Assembly (NCBI RefSeq): GCF_005889735.1
Contig: NZ_VCKY01000001.1
Span: 62,001-126,000, forward strand
Direction of reading: 5' to 3'
Source: Nonomuraea turkmeniaca
Lineage (GTDB): Bacteria; Actinomycetota; Actinomycetes; Streptosporangiales; Streptosporangiaceae
Length of the DNA stretch: 64,000 nucleotides
The notes below the pieces were generated by a model that saw only the letters and a list, made by a program, of their open reading frames with translations, had not been told where the DNA came from and made no database searches. Position numbers and translations under genes: made by a program. Shown here one piece after another: positions 54,077-62,208 of this stretch; position 1 is the stretch's first letter, and every line of letters begins with the position of its first letter.

Positions 54077-55049
54077 GCTGCTTCGCGCCGCCGGCGGGCA
54101 CAGTGCGCTGAGCGCCCGGCTCGCCGAAGAAGCCGGTTTCGATCTCATCTGGTCGAGCGGATTGGAGATCTCCGCGACGGCAGGTGTCCCGGACGCCAAT
54201 ATCCTGACCATGTCAGAATTCCTTGAGGTCGCCGCCGCGATGGCCGGCGCGGTGTCGATACCGGTGCTCGCGGACTGCGACTCGGGATTCGGCAACGCGA
54301 GCAATGTCGCGCATATGGTTCGCGTCTACGAGGCCCGCGGCGTGGCGGGCATCTGCATCGAAGACAAGCTGTTCCCCAAACTGAACAGCTTCCTGGACGG
54401 GGACCACGAGCTCGCCTCGCCCGCGGATTTCGCGGCCAAGATCCGGGCCGCGGTGGAGTGCCGCCGCAGCAGTGAACTCGTCGTCGTGGCCAGGATCGAG
54501 GCGCTGATCTCGGGTCGTGGCCTGGACGAAGCCCTCTACCGTGCCCGGGTGTACGAGCGCGCGGGCGCCGACGCGCTCCTGATCCACTCGAAGCAACAGG
54601 ACCCGGAAGAGGTCTTCGCCTTTCGGGACAGGTACCGCGGAGAGCTGCCCGTCATCGTGGTGCCGACCACCTACCACCACGTCACGACCGCCGAGTTGGC
54701 CAGCCGCGGCTTCAGCATGGTCATTTACGCCAATCACGCCCTGCGCAGCTCGATCATGGCCATGCGACAGACCTTTGCCAAGATCATGCAGGACGGCACC
54801 AGCGAGAACGTCGAAACGACCATAGCCTCCCTGAAGGAGGTCTTCGACCTTCAGGGGGTCCAGCAGATGTCCGAACGGCAGGAACGGGTCGAAGCCCTCG
54901 GCCGTGAACTGACAGAGGTCGATGGCGCAGCCGGTTCAGTACCACCGGCCGTTTTCACGAAGATAGCGGGGCAGGCTCCCCGGATAGATCGTCCCCAGGG
55001 CGGTCCGGGTCTCGGGAGTGACCCGGCCGCCGATGCGCAGGCTCAGTAG
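54039..55049 (+). CDS. ppm: phosphoenolpyruvate phosphomutase
   Basis: 336 residues from TTG 54039 (GGAG 6 nt upstream; GTG 54045 also possible). Ppm rearranges PEP to phosphonopyruvate, forming the C-P bond and committing flux to phosphonates. The hallmark motif EDKLFPKLNS is intact at residues 108-117. Relative to mussel Ppm (offset of 6), Asp52, Asp79, Asp81, Glu108, Lys114 and Asn116 are all preserved, which separates it from isocitrate-lyase-type relatives. Its last 38 codons overlap the convergent MpnS-like gene. Confidence 0.96.
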   Translation: MTVSLRTALRSGKLLRAAGGHSALSARLAEEAGFDLIWSSGLEISATAGVPDANILTMSEFLEVAAAMAGAVSIPVLADCDSGFGNASNVAHMVRVYEARGVAGICIEDKLFPKLNSFLDGDHELASPADFAAKIRAAVECRRSSELVVVARIEALISGRGLDEALYRARVYERAGADALLIHSKQQDPEEVFAFRDRYRGELPVIVVPTTYHHVTTAELASRGFSMVIYANHALRSSIMAMRQTFAKIMQDGTSENVETTIASLKEVFDLQGVQQMSERQERVEALGRELTEVDGAAGSVPPAVFTKIAGQAPRIDRPQGGPGLGSDPAADAQAQ

Positions 55050-56309
55050 CCGGCATGCGTCGGGCCGCTCCGACGCGAACGCGACCTCCACGAAGGGTTT
55101 GAGGTAGGCCGAGTCTCCGGGATCCAGCCGGTCGCGAAATGACCGGCCCTCGAACCGCCAGGCCAGGTCGGCGGTCTGGGAGCTCACGTTGTAGACGTAT
55201 TGATGCTGGTACGTCCGCAAAGAAGAAGACGACGGCGCCACACGATCGGCAGCGGCCAGTGGGATGATCTCCAATGCCCGGGTATGCGGGTGGAGGCTGC
55301 TCCCCGCGAGCTCCCTGATCCGATAGGCGGCCTGCGGCGATGACGGATAGCGCCACTCCCTGGCCTCGCCGGCGCGGCAGTGCCGGATCGAGCCGACGAC
55401 GTCCCTCTTGATCGGCATCAGATCGCGGGGTGAGACCCGCAGGGCCACCGCCAGACGCGTGATCTCCTCCGGCGCGGGCGCGACGGCCCCGTCGAGCAGG
55501 TCGGCGACACGTTCCTCCGAGAGTCCGGAAAGCGCCGCGAGCCGGTCGGCGGGAAGCGCGAGGGCGTTGAGGAAGTCCTGAAGAATGGCGGGAAAGGTGA
55601 GACCGCCGGGCGCGCGCGCGAAGTTCGCGGCGGTCTCGGCGCCGAGCGCGGCAAGCTCACGCTGAGCGTCGCCCACTAACTCCCCGCCGTAGGTGAGCGC
55701 CAGGATGTACGCCTCTTCACCGGCGCTGCGCGAGGTGAAGGTGTGCGGGGAGTACGGAACGCCCCACACCGAATCACCGGTGTCCATGCGCAGGACCCGG
55801 TCGCCCTCGGGCTCACGGACGTAATAGTTCACCGGCCCAACGAAGTAGGTGAACTGGTAGAGAAGATGGCCTTTGTTCCATCTGACACCCGGGTGAGCGG
55901 GATCATCATCGTCGACCACCGAGAGCATCTTGATCCACTCGGGCCGGAACGACGCCACCCGCGACATGGCCGTGTCGCGGTACTCGTAGTAGTCGATCCC
56001 CCCGCGCGTCAGCACCCTCGCCGAAGCGATGGAGTCCGCCAGCCGGTGGATGACCACGCCGTCCGGGCAGTCGTCACGCCAGGGCAGGAGATCGGCTTCG
56101 TTGACCGGCCAGACGGCGGCAGCCCGGCGGACCAGCTCCCCCGGGACGGCTCGCCGGCCCTCGGCGTAGGCGGCGAAATCCGCCACGGACACCCCGAGAT
56201 CGGCGGCCGCCGCCGCGTCGTCACGCTTGAGATCGTTGGCCGCACTCCGGAGCAGCGCCGCGCCGCGGAGACGGAACCCCTCCTCGTCCACTGGCTCGTC
56301 GCCGCTCAT
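54936..56309 (-). CDS. HEPD/MpnS-family nonheme iron dioxygenase, methylphosphonate-synthase-like
   Basis: 457 residues from ATG 56309. An N-terminal helix-turn-helix-like segment (AADLGVSVADFAAYAEGRRA) precedes two cupin domains, the layout of HEPD and methylphosphonate synthase. The metal-binding region reads RWNKGHLLYQFTYFVGPVNY then SVWGVPYSPHTFT. His148, Gln152 and His189 match the 2-His-1-Gln set described for Nitrosopumilus MpnS (His148, Gln152, His190). Where HEPD has its Glu ligand (six residues before the second His) there is Gly183. This favours conversion of 2-hydroxyethylphosphonate to methylphosphonate, but HEPD-type activity cannot be excluded. Overlaps the reductase gene by ATGA. 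Confidence 0.9.
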   Translation of the reverse strand: MSGDEPVDEEGFRLRGAALLRSAANDLKRDDAAAAADLGVSVADFAAYAEGRRAVPGELVRRAAAVWPVNEADLLPWRDDCPDGVVIHRLADSIASARVLTRGGIDYYEYRDTAMSRVASFRPEWIKMLSVVDDDDPAHPGVRWNKGHLLYQFTYFVGPVNYYVREPEGDRVLRMDTGDSVWGVPYSPHTFTSRSAGEEAYILALTYGGELVGDAQRELAALGAETAANFARAPGGLTFPAILQDFLNALALPADRLAALSGLSEERVADLLDGAVAPAPEEITRLAVALRVSPRDLMPIKRDVVGSIRHCRAGEAREWRYPSSPQAAYRIRELAGSSLHPHTRALEIIPLAAADRVAPSSSSLRTYQHQYVYNVSSQTADLAWRFEGRSFRDRLDPGDSAYLKPFVEVAFASERPDACRLLSLRIGGRVTPETRTALGTIYPGSLPRYLRENGRWY

Positions 56310-57409
56310 AGGACAGCCGCCAGAGCCCGGCAGACCGAGTCCCGGTCGAGGTCCACCGGGTTGTTCCCGGCCCGGCCGCGCACACCCATCCCGGCCGCGA
56401 CCAGGTCGGCCAGGTCCGCCGGACCGACCCCGTAGCCGCTGAGCTCGGCGGGCCACGCGTGCCGGCGCAGATGGCCGGCGATCACACCGGTCATCCGCCC
56501 CTCTGCCGGGCCCAGCAGGTGGACCACCTCGTCGATGACGGCACGCGACGGGCCGTCCGACCTGTCCCGGTTGTAGTCAAGAAGCCAGCGGAGGTTGAGC
56601 ATACAAGCCACTCCATGCGGGATTCCGAAGCGGATGGTCAGCGCGTAGGCGAAGGCGTGGGCGGCGGTCGTCCGGGTGATCGCAATGGCCCGGCCTGCGG
56701 CCAGGGCCCCGGCGATGAGGCGTTCGCGGAGCTCCAGGCACGGGTCTTTCAGTGATTCGCCGAGCAGCGGCGACAACAGCGCCAGGGCCTCACGGGCCAG
56801 GGCTCGGGACGCGTCGGTGGCCCGCCGGCTCCAGTACGACTCCACGGCATGGCTCACCGCGTCAAAGAGGCCGCTGGTCGTCACGTCGTGCGGGCACGAC
56901 GCCATCAGGTACGGATCCACGATCGTTGTCTCGGCGCCGACCCTCGGATGATCCAGAGAGTGCTTGTGGCCCCCGTCGTACATCGTGGCGAAGCCGGTCA
57001 CCTCGCTGCCACTACCCGCTGTGGTGGAGACGAGGATCAGCGGCAGACTCTCCGCCACGAACCGGTCGGCATCTCCGAGCAGGCCGGCGAGCGCTGCGGC
57101 CGGGTCCGCCGGCAACAACCGGACAGCCTTGGCGACGTCCATCGCGCTGCCGCCACCGACCCCCAGGATCAGATCAGGTTGCCGGAGCTCCCTCGCCCGG
57201 CACCCCTCGACGACCTGGTCGAGCCGCGGATTCGAGGTGAAGTCCGAGAACGCCCACCAGTCGAGGCCCGCCAGGGCACGCTCGGCGTCGATCGACCGGA
57301 GCGCGCGGTCCGTCGCGACCACGAGCGGCCTGCGGGTGCGATACCGGGCGAGGACCGTCCTGAGGACGGCCGCCGTGCCTGGGCCGACCAGGAGTTCGGG
57401 AAGGCTCAT
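56306..57409 (-). CDS. metal-dependent alcohol dehydrogenase, probable phosphonoacetaldehyde reductase
   Basis: 367 residues. Group III iron alcohol dehydrogenase: LILGVGGGSAMDVAKAVRLL for NAD(P)H binding, STTAGSGSEVTGFATM, and the metal ligands in GLFDAVSHAVESYW (Asp and His three apart) and AHAFAYALTIRFGIPHG (two His 14 apart). In phosphinothricin and related pathways this family reduces phosphonoacetaldehyde to 2-hydroxyethylphosphonate, the substrate of HEPD and MpnS. The position directly upstream of the MpnS-like gene, with a coupled ATGA junction, supports that role. Confidence 0.92.
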   Translation of the reverse strand: MSLPELLVGPGTAAVLRTVLARYRTRRPLVVATDRALRSIDAERALAGLDWWAFSDFTSNPRLDQVVEGCRARELRQPDLILGVGGGSAMDVAKAVRLLPADPAAALAGLLGDADRFVAESLPLILVSTTAGSGSEVTGFATMYDGGHKHSLDHPRVGAETTIVDPYLMASCPHDVTTSGLFDAVSHAVESYWSRRATDASRALAREALALLSPLLGESLKDPCLELRERLIAGALAAGRAIAITRTTAAHAFAYALTIRFGIPHGVACMLNLRWLLDYNRDRSDGPSRAVIDEVVHLLGPAEGRMTGVIAGHLRRHAWPAELSGYGVGPADLADLVAAGMGVRGRAGNNPVDLDRDSVCRALAAVL

Positions 57410-58452
57410 GGGTTTCGGGCCCGCGGGCTGTGAAGAAGGGCCGTGGCCAGATCAGCGGCGGCCTCGTCGAGGATCGAGCCGGCGTCACGGATCGCCTCGG
57501 CGGTCCCCGGCCGGTAGTCGGTGAAAGGGACGACAACGGTGCCGGGACGGAGCGCGCCGGCCGCGTGCCGGTCCACGGAGCCGGCGATCAGCCCACCTCG
57601 GACCTTCTCGCCGCGGCCGGTCAGCAGCCGGTAGGTCCCCTTGCCGAGCAGGCTCGTCCGGTCGAAGCGGCCTTCGCCCGTGACGACGATGTCCGCGCGC
57701 GAGAGCGGATCGTCCAGTCCCAGCAGTTCGCTCATCACCGTGAATCCGGGCGCGCAACGTGCACCGAACACCGCCAGGGCCCCGGCCAGCCCGCCGCCGG
57801 AACCACCGCACCGCACCGCGTCGGCGTCCCGGCCGGTGACGTCACGGTAACGTTCCCCCAGCCGTTCCAGCTGGGCGCTGAGCCGGGGGATCTCCTCGTC
57901 GGTCGCGCCCTTCTGCCGGGCGAAGTGCCGGACCGCGTCGGTGAACAGGATGTCCACGTCGCCCGCGACGCGGACCTCCGCCCGAACGGGTGACCAGGAC
58001 AGTGCCTCGATCGCCCCGAGCCCTCCGTCCACGGTGACGGTGTCGCCGATCGTGACGATGATTCGCTCATGGCCCATATGGCAGGCGATGCCGATGAGCT
58101 CCCCCACCCCTCGGGTGGTGGACTGCAGCGGGCGGAGCCCCGTTCCGGCCCGCGACCAGCCGCACACATCGGCGGCCTCGATGACCGCGGTCCCATCGGG
58201 CAGGGCCGCCCATCTTGCCGGCACCGGATCGCCATAAGGGCCGGTGACCTCCGAGCGGTGGAGCACCGCACCCCGATGTTCCGCCAGGATCCTCAGCGTC
58301 CCCTGGCCTCCGTCGGTCAGTGGCATCGCGAGGACGTCCAGGGAAGGATCCAGCCGGCGCATGGCCCGTGAGACCGCGGACGCCACTTCTTCCCCGGTCA
58401 GCGATCCACGGAACTTGTCAGGGAGGACGACCACCCGTAAGCCGCCGGTCAT
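57406..58452 (-). CDS. glycerate 2-kinase-like protein (GlxK/GckA family)
   Basis: 348 residues. The N-terminus VVVLPDKFRGSLTGEEVASA, the MPLTDGGQGTLRIL motif, STTRGVGELIG, and the two-domain glycerate kinase core with RCGGSGGGLAGALAVFGA and ADIVVTGEGRFDRTSLLGKG all match class II glycerate kinases. DGGEGT, normally in this family, is DGGQGT here. It sits between the NUDIX and reductase genes and overlaps the reductase gene by 4 bp, so it is part of the phosphonate operon. It could phosphorylate glycerate or a phosphonate with a similar hydroxy-acid shape; the substrate is inferred. Confidence 0.86.
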   Translation of the reverse strand: MTGGLRVVVLPDKFRGSLTGEEVASAVSRAMRRLDPSLDVLAMPLTDGGQGTLRILAEHRGAVLHRSEVTGPYGDPVPARWAALPDGTAVIEAADVCGWSRAGTGLRPLQSTTRGVGELIGIACHMGHERIIVTIGDTVTVDGGLGAIEALSWSPVRAEVRVAGDVDILFTDAVRHFARQKGATDEEIPRLSAQLERLGERYRDVTGRDADAVRCGGSGGGLAGALAVFGARCAPGFTVMSELLGLDDPLSRADIVVTGEGRFDRTSLLGKGTYRLLTGRGEKVRGGLIAGSVDRHAAGALRPGTVVVPFTDYRPGTAEAIRDAGSILDEAAADLATALLHSPRARNP

Positions 58453-58991
58453 GGCGTCGGATGGGAGCGGGCTACCGCGAGCAGCGCCGCGACAGTCCGC
58501 GCTTCATGGATCTCGCCGTTCAGGCACATGCGCACAGCGTCGTCCAGCTGAAGCGTCACCGGCTTGATGCTGTGCTCCTCATCGCCCTCGAGCGGATCGG
58601 GCGACAACGCCGTCGCCAGGAATATCTCGGTCCGCTGAGACAGATAGCCGGGGCTGACGCTGAGCGTGCAGAGATGCCCGAGATCGCCGCGGAGCCCAAG
58701 CTCCTCACGCAGTTCGCGGCCCGCGGCCTCGGCGGGGGTCTCTCCCGCATCGATCCGCCCTTTGGGCAGGCAGAGCGCACGTTCGCCGGTCGCCCCGAAG
58801 TACTCCTCCACCAGATGGACCCGGTGTTCAGCGTCGATCGCGACGATCGCGACGCTGTCGTCCTTCTGGATGACCTCCCAGGTGACGACCCGGTCGGCGG
58901 CGATCCTGATGTCCCGCTCGACGACTGTGAGCCGGCGACCGCGGAACACCTCGCGCTCCGCGACGACCTCCTCCTCTTCGAAGTCAGCCAA
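58449..58991 (-). CDS. NUDIX hydrolase
   Basis: 180 residues from TTG 58991 (GGAGG 6 nt upstream). The NUDIX box is complete: GRIDAGETPAEAAGRELREE followed by LGL. The family hydrolyses nucleoside diphosphates linked to another moiety, such as ADP-ribose or CDP-alcohols. The N-terminal part (GRRLTVVERDIRIAADRVVT) resembles the ADP-ribose pyrophosphatase group. It overlaps the glycerate kinase gene by ATGA and the esterase gene by 8 bp. In a phosphonate operon it could hydrolyse a nucleotide-activated intermediate, although no nucleotidyltransferase gene is present. Confidence 0.9.
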   Translation of the reverse strand: MADFEEEEVVAEREVFRGRRLTVVERDIRIAADRVVTWEVIQKDDSVAIVAIDAEHRVHLVEEYFGATGERALCLPKGRIDAGETPAEAAGRELREELGLRGDLGHLCTLSVSPGYLSQRTEIFLATALSPDPLEGDEEHSIKPVTLQLDDAVRMCLNGEIHEARTVAALLAVARSHPTP

Positions 58992-59958
58992 TTCCCGCCT
59001 CCTGGGACAACCACCGGTGCTGGTCGGCCAGGTGGTGGGCTTCTCCGCTCTCGTGGCCGTTCCAGGCGTACACGGTGATCTCCTTCCGGCCGCCATAGGA
59101 GTTGAAACATCCGTAGACCCCCAACGGCGGGCAGGTCTCGTCAAGGAGGGCGACGCCGAAATGGGCAGGACAGCGGGCCGCGCGAACCAGATTGACCACG
59201 TCGAAGTAGCCGAGTGTGGCCAACGCCTGGTCGGCCAGGCTCCGGTGGGTGCGGCACCACTTGACGAGCTCGGGGTAGGGACCCGTTACCGCGGCCCGGG
59301 CGGAGTTCCGGATGTCGCACAGGAAAGGCACGTTCGGCATGGTCGCTGCGACCCCGGGGTGCAAGGACGCCGTGGCGAGTGACAGCGCGCCACCCTGGCT
59401 GGTGCCTGTGGTGACCAGCTTGGCAGGGTCACTGTGGGGGAGTTCGGCGGCGGCGTCCACGGCGCGGACCGCATCGGTGAACAGCCGGCGATAGTAGTAG
59501 TCCTCTCGCGACGTCACACCATCGGTGAGGAAGCCGGGCACGTGGGGCCTGCCGGGCGAGCCGGGATCGCCGGTGTCGCCGACCCGCCAGGAACTGCCCT
59601 GGCCGCGGGTGTCCATGATCAGGTGTGGATGGCCCGAGGCGGACCAGAACAACAGCTCATGCGGCAGGCCGCGACCGCCCCCGTAGCCGATGAACTCGAT
59701 GATCGTCGCAGCGCCGGGCTCCGGCTCGCGCGGGACCAGGTACCACGCCTTGATCGGATGACCGCCGAAGCCGGCGAACGTCACGTCGTACACCGACACC
59801 GTCCGCAGCGGGGTGTCGGTCACCGGTACCGCCGTCACGGCCAACGGAAACTGGGCGGCCTCCGCGAGGGTCTTCTGCCAGAACTCCTCCAAGTCCTCCG
59901 GCACTGGCAGCGTCGGCCGGTAGGAGGCCAGTTCGTGCGCGGGAATGTCGAAGAACAT
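58984..59958 (-). CDS. acetylxylan esterase / cephalosporin-C deacetylase family (CE7) hydrolase
   Basis: 324 residues with GAGGAACCC before the ATG. The CE7 features are FFDIPAHELASYRPTLPVPE, FAGFGGHPIKAWYLVPREPE, the RGQGSSWRVGDTGDPGS loop, and the nucleophile elbow TTGTSQGGALSLATA (GxSxG). The charge relay probably uses DETCPP and the final NGHESGEAH. CE7 enzymes remove acetyl groups from sugars or beta-lactams. In this operon an O-acylated phosphonate or its sugar conjugate is a possible substrate, which is inference. It lies 11 bp downstream of the FAD protein gene. Confidence 0.9.
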   Translation of the reverse strand: MFFDIPAHELASYRPTLPVPEDLEEFWQKTLAEAAQFPLAVTAVPVTDTPLRTVSVYDVTFAGFGGHPIKAWYLVPREPEPGAATIIEFIGYGGGRGLPHELLFWSASGHPHLIMDTRGQGSSWRVGDTGDPGSPGRPHVPGFLTDGVTSREDYYYRRLFTDAVRAVDAAAELPHSDPAKLVTTGTSQGGALSLATASLHPGVAATMPNVPFLCDIRNSARAAVTGPYPELVKWCRTHRSLADQALATLGYFDVVNLVRAARCPAHFGVALLDETCPPLGVYGCFNSYGGRKEITVYAWNGHESGEAHHLADQHRWLSQEAGIG

Positions 59959-59969
59959 GGGTTCCTCCG

Positions 59970-61313
59970 TCAGGTGTTCTCTGCTGATCCGGCTACCAGT
60001 GCTGCGACGGAGAACCCGTCGAGAATGGCGTCTCCCATCGAGCCGTAGGTCCATCTCCCGTACCGGCCGCACGAGTGGACTCCCGCTTCCGCGAGCCACG
60101 GAAGGATCGTGTCGATGGCCTTCTCCCTGGCGTCGTCGAACACGATGTAGGCATGATCCACTTTGTGGTGCTCCATGAACAGCACATCGGCGGCTGACCC
60201 GATCGCGCCGATCTTCAGCAGCGCGTCGACGATGTCCGGGTCCGCCACCGGGCCCTTCTGGTCGGCGATCTCCACCCAGAGGCTCGCGCCACCCGGCGGC
60301 GCCATCCGTGGTGCGGCGTTCGTGTACACGCCCATCCGATAGAAGGGAATGTCCGGCTCCGGGGTGTACACCCAATGTTCCCGCAGCGGGGACGGCGCCC
60401 GCAGGGCTATGTTCGCGTAGCGCATCGCACTCGATCGCAGCGTGCGGCGCGCGTCCCTGATGTGCTCGGGCAGCCCCGGAATACGGTCGAGCAGGTCGGA
60501 CAGCGGGATCGTGGAGACGAGCGCCCGCCAGCCCAGCCAATCCGCCGACCCGCTGAGCCGGATCCGCCTCCTGTCGAGATCGACCTCCTCCAGCGAGGTC
60601 GACATCTGGATGTCGAAACCGTCACGGCTCCTGCAGGCCGCCAGCATCGCCTCCGGCAGGAGGCCGATGCCGCCCTGAGCGGGGTAAAGGAAGCGGGCGT
60701 TGTATCCGAATCGATCATTCCGGACCCCGAGCGCCCCACCGAGCACCTGCGCGGTGCTCGGCATCGGAAAGTAGTCCTTCAGCCATTCGGTGCGCAGCTC
60801 GTCCAGCGCGATCCCCTGGAACTTCTTGGAGTAGTACGGCACGAAGAAATGCCGCGCCATGCCCCGCCCGAAGCGCTCGACGACGAAATCCTCGAAACTC
60901 ATCTCCGCCGGCGCTCCCCGCCGCCGGCGCATGCGCGCCGCCGCGAAACCGGCCAGGCACTGCAGACGACTCGGCCACGGCAGCCCATGGATATTCGCCT
61001 GGAACGGGTACGTGATCATCCTGCCGTCGAGCCACACCGTGGCCCTGCGCTCGAGGCGGGCCAGGTTGTCCTCTCCCAGCAACCCGAGCACCAGCTCCTT
61101 GAGCGGTTCCTCGCGCAGGTGCAGCCAGTGCCCTGTCACGTCGAAAGTGAAGCCGTCGCGTCCTCGGCTCCGCGCCTTCCCGCCGACCGCCTCGTCCCGC
61201 TCCACCACGACGACGCGTTCCCGCTCCAGTCGCATCGCGGCGGCCAACCCCGTCAGCCCGGCTCCGACCACCACCACAGGTTCCCCCGGGATTTCCGGAA
61301 CTCCCCGTTCCAA
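59970..61313 (-). CDS. FAD-dependent oxidoreductase of the amine-oxidase / UDP-galactopyranose-mutase-like type
   Basis: 447 residues. Dinucleotide-binding motif PVVVVGAGLTGLAAAMRLER and ERDEAVGGKARSRGRDGFTF at the N-terminus. The middle segment MITYPFQANIHGLPWPSRLQ with FFVPYYSKKFQGIALDELR resembles UDP-galactopyranose-mutase and protoporphyrinogen-oxidase-like proteins. The C-terminus DHAYIVFDDAREKAIDTILP, then GRYGRWTYGSMGDAILDG, matches the closing FAD motif. It is the first gene of the six-gene minus-strand phosphonate operon. A sugar-mutase-like reaction would suit a glycosylated phosphonate, but I cannot assign a substrate. Confidence 0.85.
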   Translation of the reverse strand: MERGVPEIPGEPVVVVGAGLTGLAAAMRLERERVVVVERDEAVGGKARSRGRDGFTFDVTGHWLHLREEPLKELVLGLLGEDNLARLERRATVWLDGRMITYPFQANIHGLPWPSRLQCLAGFAAARMRRRRGAPAEMSFEDFVVERFGRGMARHFFVPYYSKKFQGIALDELRTEWLKDYFPMPSTAQVLGGALGVRNDRFGYNARFLYPAQGGIGLLPEAMLAACRSRDGFDIQMSTSLEEVDLDRRRIRLSGSADWLGWRALVSTIPLSDLLDRIPGLPEHIRDARRTLRSSAMRYANIALRAPSPLREHWVYTPEPDIPFYRMGVYTNAAPRMAPPGGASLWVEIADQKGPVADPDIVDALLKIGAIGSAADVLFMEHHKVDHAYIVFDDAREKAIDTILPWLAEAGVHSCGRYGRWTYGSMGDAILDGFSVAALVAGSAENT

Positions 61314-61699
61314 AGATCACCGCCCTGATCCCGCCGCGAGTCGCTCCCCAGAATGTACGACGGCACCGGAGCCCTGGCCATACATGGATTCGGCCAGAGC
61401 CTGCCCACCTGCTGGATCCGGTCGGCCGGCGCGTGAACCGTGCTGGCGGCGGACGAACCGCCGGCACGCTGGTGCCTTCCATGCCGCGTGGCGAAACAGG
61501 GGACCGAACCGGTCAGGAATCGAGAAGCGCCGGCCCCCGAGCCGCACCTAGTGTGACCGGCATGGACCTCACCAGTCGCTAGACCCCGCATGACGACCCG
61601 GACGCCTCTCTGGCCTTGTACCGCGACACCCGCGGCCGGGCGGCTTCCCGTGTCCTTGACCAGACAATCCCCACCAGACCTACGACCTCAGGAGTGACC
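61314..61699. other. intergenic region
   Basis: Nothing coding is supported. It separates the divergent phosphonate operon promoter from the VOC gene. Confidence 0.4.
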
Positions 61700-62056
61700 A
61701 TGACCGGCTCGTCCACCCAGGGAATCAAGACCGTGCTGCATCCCGTGTCCGACCTGGCGAAGGCCAAGGAGGTGTACGCCGCCCTGCTCGGCGTCCCGCC
61801 GCAGGCCGACTCGTCCTACTACGTCGGCTTCGAGGCCGAGGGCCAGCACATCGGGCTGGTGCCGGGCGGCGCGTCGCAGGGTATGACCTCGCCGGTGGCC
61901 TACTGGCACGTGCCCGACATCGAGGCGAAGCTCGCCGAGGTGACCGCCGCCGGTGCCACCGTGAAGGAGCCCGTACGGGACGTAGGTGGCGGCCGCCTGG
62001 TCGCCACCGTCACCGACCCCGATGGCAACGTCCTCGGGCTGCTCCAGGACCGATGA
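61700..62056 (+). CDS. VOC-family (glyoxalase-like) protein
   Basis: 118 residues from ATG 61700 with AGGAG upstream. It has the VOC beta-alpha-beta-beta-beta fold: KTVLHPVSDLAKAKEVYAAL, LVPGGASQGMTSPVAYWHVP and VTDPDGNVLGLLQDR with the C-terminal metal-binding Glu region replaced by Gly. It is the size of a single-module glyoxalase or bleomycin-resistance-like protein. Fosfomycin-resistance enzymes share this fold, so self-resistance to a phosphonate is imaginable, but it lacks obvious FosA features and may be unrelated. Confidence 0.8.
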   Translation: MTGSSTQGIKTVLHPVSDLAKAKEVYAALLGVPPQADSSYYVGFEAEGQHIGLVPGGASQGMTSPVAYWHVPDIEAKLAEVTAAGATVKEPVRDVGGGRLVATVTDPDGNVLGLLQDR

Positions 62057-62208
62057 CCGCCGACCCCCCGCTCCCAAGCAGCGGATGACCGGTTCGACCC
62101 ACGTGGCCGGAAGCCCAGAGGCTCCACGGGGTCGAAGCGAAGGGAACCAGACGTATCCTCAAACCTGGCCAGATCACGCCAGGCGCCCGCGAAACAGATG
62201 GAGACACG

